From Hawksworthiomyces lignivorus (lineage: Eukaryota; Ascomycota; Sordariomycetes; Ophiostomatales; Ophiostomataceae): a stretch of DNA of 64,000 nt. The position numbers were made by a program, and so were the translations under genes. Under the pieces are notes generated by a model. That model had not been told where the DNA came from. It ran no database searches and saw only the letters and a program-made list of their open reading frames with translations. The stretch covers positions 62,001 to 126,000 of the forward strand of contig NTMA01000033.1 in NCBI GenBank assembly GCA_002917075.1. The letters are read 5' to 3'. Shown piece after piece: positions 12,701-19,898 of this stretch. Each line of letters starts with the position of its first letter. Position 1 is the first letter of the stretch.

Positions 12701-13266
12701 CGTATCATGAAGAACACGAATACCACGAAGAGCCTGACGGCTACGAGGAGCATGAAACTGATCAGAACGTCGTTGATGCCCATGCACTTCAAGACGAACA
12801 TGGGCCTCAAGATGAGCCTGCCGACATGACTGAGACGCCACCAGATGCGGGTGGGTCTGATAGCCACGTTGAACCGTCCAGTACTGTAGAAGAAGCGCTG
12901 CCAAGCACAGACGACCTGACGAGACCTCCAGACTCAGACAATACGAATCTGCATGAGGAAGGCATTGATCATGACAGTGCCGCAGTAGAAGCGGGAGGCG
13001 AGGCCGAAGACGGAGAATGGGGCGCCCTGGCCGAGTCAGTTATCAGCGCATTTCTCGAAGGAGACGGCCATGACTCTGCAGCCGACCACCATCATGCGGA
13101 TGAGCAGCATGAAGAACCAAACGACACTTCCATGTTTTCTATCGGGGACGACGATACGGATGAGGAAGAACATGAAGAAGAAAGTCCAGAAGTCGGATCT
13201 ATTAAAACACCAGAGAAGGGGGCGGCGCACTTGTCTTCTGACCGAAAGGAAGATCACGAAGATTGA
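9745..13266 (+). CDS. NVJ2: Nvj2-like PH-SMP lipid-transfer protein at ER contact sites
   Basis: A single exon of 1173 codons. Residues 7-30 are one strongly hydrophobic segment right at the N-terminus, an ER signal anchor. A split PH-type domain spans about 103-270 (GYFAVYRKY to YFALLRSQ). It is followed by an SMP/SMP-LTD domain at about 298-483 (TRWLNALIGRLFLGVYKT to VLPFWDDVSFF). This order TM-PH-SMP is that of yeast Nvj2 and animal TEX2. SMP domains form hydrophobic tubes that carry glycerolipids, and in yeast Nvj2 also ceramide, between ER and vacuole or Golgi. Residues 490-960 are Ser/Thr/Pro-rich and probably disordered; the last 200 residues are very acidic with many His-Glu pairs. 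Yeast Nvj2 is 770 aa, so the long tail is the main difference. The first ATG of the frame at 9745 places the anchor at residue 7, which supports it as start. Confidence 0.9.
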   Translation: MASLTTFLIVYLFGGLTFLPLVLALAIYIWTRPVDLPASPTTDAAGGPSKPETPYDDLVLPGDDTKTLEKIRREHAEALAGKGHRDEGETKKRRHDRPDDFATAGYFAVYRKYVAIGVNSKPVEPSSVGPNTVAPPSPSVYQTFFRSMLNKKPGPETVEISNAASPRPKNARNMFYVVLRHGHLILFDDDQQVDVRHVIKLSDHDVGLYSGSDATPEGELFIKRNALHLSPKNPERAKAHNAPAPQPWFFYSEHCSEKEDFYFALLRSQENAPQPHDIEVRHLTSLMERLHASEEAMETRWLNALIGRLFLGVYKTSDLLNFVQSKVVTKMSRTPRPSFISSLVVQRVDIGDTTPQITSPRLKSLTAEGECIVEADIRYSGRFEVDLAATIRVSTPIGQQEVKTSLAVVFTRLDGHMLYKIKAPPSNRIWFTFRHMPKIEMEIRPIIMARQLTWPVFIQMIEGKIKEAISDSIVLPFWDDVSFFPTSTKKWRGGLWQDETEDEHEGTAINTAASRETSVDAGVTAGQKEGISTGVSANAEETGENVSPAVMRLRRLSKTHSAPTPAVSASSSTSLHSPSLYSNEKDKHTNARKANKKQQAHKAGDGGVGSSPPKGILRSASSLTAPPEPIIGTDSVHAEGSIPSSSPPKNGKGASTAMSWLSSGTLRSRKSSVSSTESGVPSTAASALRRNRQKDAAANSNNDNDAAEPVFSISDSEAPEDGPQSALSDVKGSGASSGSGHSTTIPSARVSSSSLRSVATSGTRSSTVRRKPIEPSFTTTISSGGGTPPPKRSAQLAAAMSGAAASAKRWGINALQQRRAAAAERKTRTALEQMTNNGEPLDLSKPMGGGRPLPPPGEPLPLPSELAPPKISPHAMSIPRKPAPIGRQGTNDLTNQSQAETPTSEHDGHMNDLTSPSQFTSDHLQDEQEHEEQASSEDNVNHRRKAVESNTSMTAPSFQQEDMLVVEAPVDSESEESDNETHEDGAYHEEHEYHEEPDGYEEHETDQNVVDAHALQDEHGPQDEPADMTETPPDAGGSDSHVEPSSTVEEALPSTDDLTRPPDSDNTNLHEEGIDHDSAAVEAGGEAEDGEWGALAESVISAFLEGDGHDSAADHHHADEQHEEPNDTSMFSIGDDDTDEEEHEEESPEVGSIKTPEKGAAHLSSDRKEDHED

Positions 13267-13540
13267 TGTTCAGGCGGGGAGTCTCTTTTTGTTAGAAATA
13301 GCATATGGGGTGAGATGGGTTTGTTATACATGGTTCCTCTCATTTTTGGGTTTCTTCGTCTCGTTGTAGGTTCTACTTATTCTATATATAACTTCTGTAC
13401 ATATGCGTCTATACGTGTGTGGAAGGACAGGACATAAATAAAAAAACTTTTTGCAATTTCTGGAGTGTATTATATCTGTAGTGAAATTGCCCCTAATAGC
13501 CCGCTATGCAAAACAAAAAATAGCAATACAGAATTGGCAC

Positions 13541-15097
13541 CTAATCCCTCTTAGATGTTCGATCCTTTTTCTTCTTCCTTGATGGCGAGGAGTCTCTCCT
13601 CCGCTCTCCGTCTGATGGCTCGTCGCCAGCTCCTCGGTCGTCTTCGCCCTTTGCCTTGAGCAGCTTCCGCCCGCCGCCATCGTCTCCGGCTTCCTCATTG
13701 TCGCCTTCGTCGTCTCCCCAGTCGCCCAGCCGCTGGCGCTCTGCGCGCTCCCAGGCCGCCTTGCCCTCCTCGCCCGTGCAGTAGCTGTTGCGCACAAACG
13801 AGTGGCAGCAGGCGTATCCCCACTGGAAGTTGTTCCACCAGCTGCCCCACACGGAGGTGTGGTTGAGGGGGAAGACGTCCTCGGCGTACTTGGACTTGTC
13901 GGCGCGCTTGGCCTGCTGCTTGTCCTTGACGTGGCCCGACTCGTCGTACTCGACAAAGTGCTCGGACGAGGCGACGGTCTTGGCCAGGGCGGCGGCGCCC
14001 TTGGGAGCCAGCTGCTGCTTGGACTTGGCGCCGTCTGCGCTGCCGTCGTCGCCGTCGTCGTCATCGCCGCCCACACCCACGCCGTACTTCTCGCGCATGA
14101 GCGCGTCGAGCTCCTTGCGTTTGCGCTCGGCCTCCTCCATGTCGAGGCGGCGGCGGTGGGCGGCGGCGGTGGGGTTTGCCTGCATGTGGAGGCTGGCGTC
14201 GCCGGTCTTGTCGTGGACCTCCCAGGCGTAGCGCTCGGCCTTCTCAAAGGCCACGGCGTCGCCCGAGGCCTTTGCAAAGTTCTGCTCAGCGAAGAGGCGG
14301 GCGGACTCGTCGAGGTAGGCGCCGCCATCGACGATCTTGCGGCGCTTAGGGTCGTACTTGGCCGAGTCGAGGTCGAGGTTGACCAGGTAGCGCGCCGTGT
14401 CCTCGCGCATGCGCAGGTCGGCGGCGCCGTTGGTGCGCGACACGCCCATGTCGGCGTCCTCGGCGTAGCGCGTGTCGTCTTTTTCCTTGTCGCCGCCGGG
14501 GGCAGCGGCCAGCGCCTTGCCTTCGCCGCCTCCTCCCCCCTCTCCTCCCGCCTTCTCCTGCAGGGCGCGCCGCGCCTCGTTCATCTTCTCGCGCCGCGCC
14601 ATCATAGCGGCGTATTCGCGCGGGTCGAAGCCCAGCCAGCGGTCGCGCTTAGCGTCCCAACCCAGGCGCACGTCCTGCACGAGGTCGTCGGCCTCGATGT
14701 CCTCGCCCGAGTACTTGGCCAGCTTGGCGCGCGGCCGGCTCAGGCAGTCGCGCTTCTTGTGGCCCATGGACCCGCAGTTCTCGCAGGCGCCCTTGCGGAA
14801 CTTGGTCGCCGCGGGCCCCGCCTTCTTGCCCCGCTGGTACCACGCCGTGTCCGCCTCCGTCTTGCGCAGCCGCTGGTGCTCCAGGTAGTCGCGCGCCCCG
14901 CTGACGGCTGCCGCGCTGCCGCTGCTGTCGGCCGCCGCACCGCTCTCATCGGATTCATCGATGGCGTAAAACGGCCGCTTCGTGATGAACTGCGGGATGT
15001 AGATGTTCTCCTCCTTGCGCGACGGGCCCGTGGCGGACCGCGAGCCGCCGAGGCGGTCATCGCGCTCGTCGGGCGACTGGCGCCCCAGCATCGACAT
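13541..15097 (-). CDS. SLU7: Pre-mRNA splicing factor Slu7, 518 aa
   Basis: Slu7 acts in the second catalytic step of splicing, helping select the 3' splice site. The protein has the family's basic N-terminus (NIYIPQFITKRPFY at residues 31-44), then a CCHC zinc knuckle, CENCGSMGHKKRDC, at 105-118. Next comes the conserved stretch around DVRLGWDAKRDRWLGFD, and later the C-terminal VFPLNHTSVWGSWW and WGYACCHSFVRNSYCTG block. The C-terminus is rich in acidic and Arg/Ser residues. I chose the ATG at 15097 (MSMLGRQSPDER) rather than the upstream in-frame codon at 15199, because the 34 extra residues are hydrophobic and unlike the family, while MSMLGR leads directly into the conserved N-terminus. 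No intron is needed. It shares a 480-bp divergent promoter with the mitochondrial carrier. Confidence 0.93.
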   Translation of the reverse strand: MSMLGRQSPDERDDRLGGSRSATGPSRKEENIYIPQFITKRPFYAIDESDESGAAADSSGSAAAVSGARDYLEHQRLRKTEADTAWYQRGKKAGPAATKFRKGACENCGSMGHKKRDCLSRPRAKLAKYSGEDIEADDLVQDVRLGWDAKRDRWLGFDPREYAAMMARREKMNEARRALQEKAGGEGGGGGEGKALAAAPGGDKEKDDTRYAEDADMGVSRTNGAADLRMREDTARYLVNLDLDSAKYDPKRRKIVDGGAYLDESARLFAEQNFAKASGDAVAFEKAERYAWEVHDKTGDASLHMQANPTAAAHRRRLDMEEAERKRKELDALMREKYGVGVGGDDDDGDDGSADGAKSKQQLAPKGAAALAKTVASSEHFVEYDESGHVKDKQQAKRADKSKYAEDVFPLNHTSVWGSWWNNFQWGYACCHSFVRNSYCTGEEGKAAWERAERQRLGDWGDDEGDNEEAGDDGGGRKLLKAKGEDDRGAGDEPSDGERRRDSSPSRKKKKDRTSKRD

Positions 15098-15577
15098 GAT
15101 AGGCGGTTCTTCTCGTAAAACACTCAAATTCAAATGCGTAATCGTAAACAGAGTCGCAAAAGTGATGCTCGCCGGTGTTGCTGGTCGGTCCGGGAGCAAA
15201 GGAGTTGGTCGAGTTCCAGCAGACGGGACAGAAAATGAACTGAGAATTTACCCCAAATAATTTATTAGTACTCCGTAGGGCTTCTCTCAGCCTTGGAACA
15301 ATGACTAATCCTTCTATCGCGCCTTATCGCCACCTCCTCTGAGTCCCCTGTAAATCTTATCGCCGGCGTCTCCATTAAATTTTTTTGTTTTTTTTTTTTC
15401 TTTCTTTCTCCTCTTCGCCTCTAGCCGCTCCGCATCTAAACTAAGACATGTATTAATGGGACCATTCGATGGATGAAAATTTATAAAAAGGCTTCTTTTC
15501 CAAAGCCTTTCTTTTCGACAAACCTTCCCCGAGCTGGCCCGCCTGCGATGTAAACCGCTGCGAATCATCGGGTCATC
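15098..15577. promoter_or_regulatory. Divergent promoter, SLU7 / Rim2-type carrier
   Basis: 480 bp between two divergent ATGs. It holds a T-rich tract at about 15379-15420 and one TACTCCGTA motif at 15269-15277, a nonamer that recurs in inverted form in two other intergenic regions of this window. No TATA box stands out. Confidence 0.5.
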
Positions 15578-16861
15578 ATGTCGCAACGTACGAGCTCAAC
15601 CGGCCTCGTTGGCTTTTCGGAAGCGGCGGCGCCATTGCCCAAGCCGCCATCCAATCCTACATCAATCCCTTCCGACGTCGAGAAGAATAATGCAATTGTC
15701 CAGTCAGGAAGCAATGTCGCTGTCAAGAATGCAAGGTCCTGGTCGCACATGGTTGCCGGAGCGTATGTTGCACCTCACACCCATACCCTGCCCCTCTTGC
15801 TGTCCCGTGCCTGATTTGGGTGTTCCCTTCTTCTTTTTCATGCTTCGCCGTCGTATGGGATCTGACATGACGGGTTGTCTCCTTTTTGCAGTGTGGGAAG
15901 CTTAGCGGCAGCGACGGCAACGGCGCCTTTTGACGTCATCCGCACGCGGCTCCAGTCCGACTTTTACCAGCAGCAGCTGCGCGCGGCGCAGACGGTGCAG
16001 GCGTCGCGGAACCCGATCCGGGAGGTGGCGCGGCACCTGGGCGAGACGATGCAGATCTTCGTGTCGGTTAAACAGGTGGAGGGATGGCGGGCGCTGTTCA
16101 AGGGCCTGGGCCCGACGCTGGTGGGCACGGTGCCGGCCAAGTCGATCAACTTTTTCACGTACGGCAACGGCAAGCGCATCATCGCGGAGCAGGCGCAGGT
16201 CAGCCAGGACACGCCGTGGGTGCAGCTGGCGGCGGGCGTGACGGCGGGGCTGGTGACGTCGACGGCGACGAACCCGATCTGGCTGATCAAGACGCGGCTG
16301 CAGCTCGACAAGAACAGCGCCGACGCCAGCGGCGGCAGCCGCGCGCGCCAGTACCGCAACAGCGTCGACTGCGTGCGCCAGGTCCTGCGCCACGAGGGCG
16401 TGCGCGGCCTCTACAAGGGCATGACCGCCAGCTACCTGGGCGCCGCCGAGTCCACGCTGCACTGGCTGCTGTACGAGCAGATGAAGCGCGGCCTAGAGCG
16501 CCGCGAGCTGCGCCGCGCCCTCGCCCGCGGGCCCGCCGCGGGGCCCACCGCCTGGGACCGCTTTGTCGAGTGGACCGGCCCGCTGGGCGCCGCCGGCGCC
16601 GCCAAGCTCTTCGCGTCGCTGCTCACCTACCCCCACGAGGTCGTGCGCACCCGCCTGCGCCAGGCCCCCATGGCCGACGGCCAGCGCAAGTACACCGGCC
16701 TCGTCCAGTGCTTCCTGCGCGTCTGGCGCGAGGAGCGCATTCCCGGCCTCTACGGCGGCCTCACCCCGCACCTGCTGCGCACCGTCCCCGCCGCCGGCAT
16801 CACCTTTGGCATCTACGAGATCGTCCTCAAGCTGCTCAACGCCCCCGAGCCCGCCGCCTGA
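15578..16861 (+). CDS. RIM2: Mitochondrial carrier, Rim2/SLC25A33-36 type pyrimidine nucleotide transporter
   Basis: Two exons, join(15578..15762, 15892..16861), 384 aa. The 129-nt intron starts GTATGT, has a CTGAC branch and ends TTTTTGCAG. The protein shows three mitochondrial carrier repeats with PxDxxRTRLQ-type signatures: PFDVIRTRLQ, NPIWLIKTRLQ and YPHEVVRTRLRQ. The Trp in the second signature (NPIW) is typical of the Rim2/SLC25A33/36 branch, which exchanges pyrimidine (deoxy)nucleotides across the inner membrane and supports mitochondrial DNA synthesis and iron use. An N-terminal extension of about 55 polar residues is as in yeast Rim2 (377 aa). The GC content of exon 2 is very high. 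Assignment to the subfamily rests on the NPIW motif and length, so another nucleotide or folate carrier is a minor alternative. Confidence 0.88.
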
Positions 16862-17690
16862 GAAACCGAGCAAACCCCCCCCCCCCCCCCCCCCCCCTGA
16901 CGCGGTCGCTGCGTGCGCGCTTCAACATTGTACATAACAAGGCGTATCGGTTTTTTTGCTTTGTCGACGCTTTTTTTGACATCCCAGCTCTTTCATGTTT
17001 GACAGGGTGGGTATATCTCGTTTCGGTACATACACGCCTCTCATGCACATGGACTTTTTTTCTGCTACGTCTTCTTTACTAGTCCGATCTTACACGAGAA
17101 GAGACCACTCTACGAGAGTTTATAGACATGGAGTCGCTGTGGATGGGAGAAGATTTGAATTGGGGGATCTGCATTGCATTGGAGTTTACAGGTTCCCGGA
17201 CGGCTTGTTCGAAAATAAAGGTAAAAAAATAGGATTTTATTTGTATACTAGACGATCCGTATGTTTTATTAGACCTCTCTCTCAGCCAAAACGTAATATA
17301 TGATCATATATAATGAACTAGTTTGTCTGCTGTTTTGTGAATGCGTTGTGGATTTTGTCTGTCCTGCTCTTATCCTGTGTCTATATAATGCAAAATTCTA
17401 CGATATTCAATCTGAGATTAAAGCTACTTTTAATAAAATAAAAGTCACCCTTCTTTGTTTTCTTTTGCACTTGAATTCTGTGTTGGGTGCTCTCGTTGCG
17501 ACTTTCGTGGTTGTTCGTCTTTCTGCCATTGGCCACCGCCTAAATTTTGGAAGCTATTTTGAAGCTCGAAACGACAAGCTTCCGGCCTTCTCCGTTCTGC
17601 TCATTTTCGAAAAGTGGCACGGTTGCAAAGAGAAAAATTGGTTCCTGTCTTCTGTATATTTTTGGATCGTCAAATATCTAATAGATAACG
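16862..17690. other. Intergenic, no gene recognised
   Basis: An AT-rich spacer of 0.8 kb that begins with the poly-C run just after the carrier stop codon. It must hold the carrier 3' UTR and the promoter of the small membrane protein. Short open frames exist without coding features. Confidence 0.5.
16875..16897. repeat. Poly-C homopolymer, 23 nt
   Basis: An uninterrupted run of 23 C, 14 nt after the stop codon of the mitochondrial carrier, in its presumptive 3' UTR. A C run of this length could form G-quadruplex structure on the opposite strand; length in the assembly may be unreliable. Confidence 0.9.
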
Positions 17691-18140
17691 ATGCCTCCGA
17701 AGCCTGCACCGCAGCTCCGCATTCGCGGCATGATTCTGACTGCTGGCGTTGCCGCCATCACCATCATGGGAACCATGTTCGGCGCAGGTCTTAAGTCGGA
17801 GCAGGAGACCAAACAGGTATGTCTTTTTGTGGAGCTGAGTTATTAAATGCTCTACTGGTAGGCATGGGTGTGAGGACGCAATATTTATGGCTGGAGGAAG
17901 CAATTGTTCTGTGATATCTGACACGGCCACCTGCAGAGACGAAAAAAGGCCACGGAGCCGGGCTCTGAAGATGACCTCATTGCTGCCCTGGAGACGCGGC
18001 GGCGGGCCCTAGAGCAGACCAAGCTGTCGTGGGAGAAGAAGGCAGAGGCCCTGCGCGAGCGCGTGGAGAGCAAAGGCCAGCGCACCCTCGGAGGCAGCGG
18101 AGGGGCTGCCGGCGGCAGCAACGCATCGGCTGGCAAGTGA
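17691..18140 (+). CDS. Small single-pass membrane protein, 109 aa, function unknown
   Basis: Two exons, join(17691..17816, 17937..18140). The 120-nt intron begins GTATGT, has a CTGAC branch site near 17918 and ends CTGCAG, with phase 0 on both sides. The protein starts with a short basic segment (MPPKPAPQLRIRG), followed by one hydrophobic helix at about residues 14-34, then a charged stretch rich in Lys, Arg and Glu that is likely helical or coiled (residues 40-90), and a Gly/Ser/Ala tail. A basic N-terminus next to a single helix suggests a mitochondrial inner-membrane protein, but this is inference. I do not recognise a named family. It lies tail-to-tail with CWC24. Confidence 0.7.
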
Positions 18141-18886
18141 AAGACGAGACGTCGTCGTGCCCTTGCCCCCATTGGCGGCTGCTCCATGAACTACTCCACT
18201 TGAGTGCCGTGCTGGAGCAGTGGACATCACCCTGAGAGACGCAGCACCTGCCTCGCCTCGCTCTTCCAGAATACCGGCCATTCTCAACTGAGACGCATAT
18301 TCCGCTGTGCTCCAGCACTACCGCTGCTTTGCGGCCAAAGAACTTCTCACCTCATTGCGAACGTCAGGGCACGCAATGCTGCACAATAGCAGGCCGGCAG
18401 CGGAGGGAAGGCTGCCTGCACAGTATCCTGGACTTGGCGTTATTCTGTGCTGTATGGCCATTCCATAGCATCTTCTGCAGATGGCGAATATGCAAAGGCA
18501 GCTGCCGAAGCGTCTGAATTTTGGCGAGGCACATCTAAGACTGCTTCGACTTCCTTAATAAAGAAGAGCAGGAAGCATTGCTCATGTGTAACATATTGGC
18601 AATTATGTTTGGCACTGATGGGCATTTAATGCAAATGTATATGTGTGTGTATTTTTATTTTTAGAAATCTTTTGCAAAAAGCATCTTGACGAAAAATGTT
18701 TTAAAACCTGCCCTTGTTACATGCTTGGTGGCCTCTATGCGCATACTATATCCCATAAAATTTTCCGTGTTTCCCTTAACCGGTGATCCCTATACCAAAA
18801 ACGCCGCTCGATGCATGTGCAGTGGCCGTATCAACTGCATAGATAAAAATCAAAACGCCAGCCAATCTGTTTGGTTTCGCCTCTGC
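18141..18886. other. Convergent intergenic region
   Basis: 746 bp between the 3' ends of the small membrane protein gene and CWC24. It holds only 3' UTR-like sequence, including a short GT repeat at about 18641-18652. No gene or terminator structure was recognised. Confidence 0.5.
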
Positions 18887-19898
18887 TCAGTTGCTCTCGT
18901 CTCCCGCGCCCTCCTCCTCGTCACTGCTGACCTCCTCGCCGGCCTCGATGGCCGCCTGGCGCCGCTTGGCGGCCCGCTCGCGCTTGCGCTCGAGCAGCTT
19001 GGTCAGGCGCTTGGCGTTGTTGAACACGCCCGTGGTCGCCGCGCCGCAGGCGGCGCACGTGGGGTCGCGGCGGTAGCGGTCGAGGGCGCAGCGCTCGCAA
19101 AAGTAGTGACCGCAGCGCGTCACCACGGGCTGCTTGTAGCTCTCACGGCAGATGATGCAGGCAAAGGGGATGTCGCGCAGCATGGCCTCTTCGTCCTCGT
19201 TCTCATCGTCGGCGCCCTTGGCGCCCCCCCGGCCCCGGTCCGCGCTGGCCACGATGGTGCCGCCCAGATTCTTCTTGCCCTTGGTGACGGCCTCCCACTC
19301 GTTGTCCAGCTGCCACCCGGCTTTGTAGTCTTCCCGCTCGTGTAAATACTTGCAATTCTGGCCGAAAGCCGCAAAAACCCGTTAGACGATAGTCCTTGCA
19401 GACATCTGGGCTGAAATCGGTGATGGTGATGGTCCGGATGTTGGACGGCGCCTTCATGGGGCCGACGGAGCGCGGCACGGGCGCACCAGCGGCTGGCGCC
19501 TTTTGGGGCATCTTCTTCGTCTCGCCTTCGTCGTCGAAGAGATGGCTGCGCTTGGTGGCTGCGTCTGAGTCCGCCAGCAGCGTCTTGCGGTCCGTAACGT
19601 GCTCGGGCTGCTCCCGGCCCGTCGGCGCTCCTGTGGGTGCGCTGCCCGACGATGCGCTGATCAGGCCAGCCCCATTCCGCCGCCTCCGCTTCGCCTCTCG
19701 CAGGGCACCGCCAGGTCCGCCAGCTGAGCTATCAGAGTCGCTGTCAGAGTCGCTGTCGCTGTCGCGCGCCGCCGGCGGTGGCGATGGCGACCGCTTGCGC
19801 ATGTTGGCCTTGGCCTTGCCCCGGCCGCGCGCTTTGAACAGCACCGGCGCAATCGGCGCTTTTTCAGCGTCTGCTGCTGTTGCTGCTTGATCTGACAT
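18887..19898 (-). CDS. CWC24: Splicing factor Cwc24 (CCCH + RING), with an apparent +1 frameshift
   Basis: Cwc24 (human RNF113A) binds the 5' splice site in the activated spliceosome. The first frame runs from 19898 to about 19365 and encodes a Ser/Asp-rich N-terminus and the first half of a CCCH finger (VCKDYRLTGFCGF, residues 167-178). The second half, (G)QNCKYLHERED, and everything after it lie one base over, down to the stop at 18887-18889. Skipping one base of the AAA at 19365-19367 (TTT on the coding strand) gives a perfect C-x8-C-x5-C-x3-H finger, the conserved GWQLDNEWE segment, and a C3HC4 RING (CIIC to CAAC). There is no room for an intron within the finger, so either the sequence has a one-base error, the allele is broken, or ribosomes shift there. 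Two downstream parts remain fully intact, which favours a sequencing error. Confidence 0.85.

Noticed and set aside
13802..15118. A 438-codon plus-strand frame opposite SLU7
   Set aside because: Same shadow effect in GC-rich coding sequence; the product is Leu/Val/Ala-rich with no recognisable family, while SLU7 on the minus strand is unambiguous.
15098..15199. An upstream, in-frame start for SLU7 at 15199
   Set aside because: The 34 extra residues are unlike the family N-terminus, and MSMLGRQSPDER at 15097 fits.
19331..19400. An intron within the CWC24 zinc finger to explain the frame change
   Set aside because: The finger is contiguous apart from one base; any GT-AG pair here would be about 31 nt and remove essential Cys residues.
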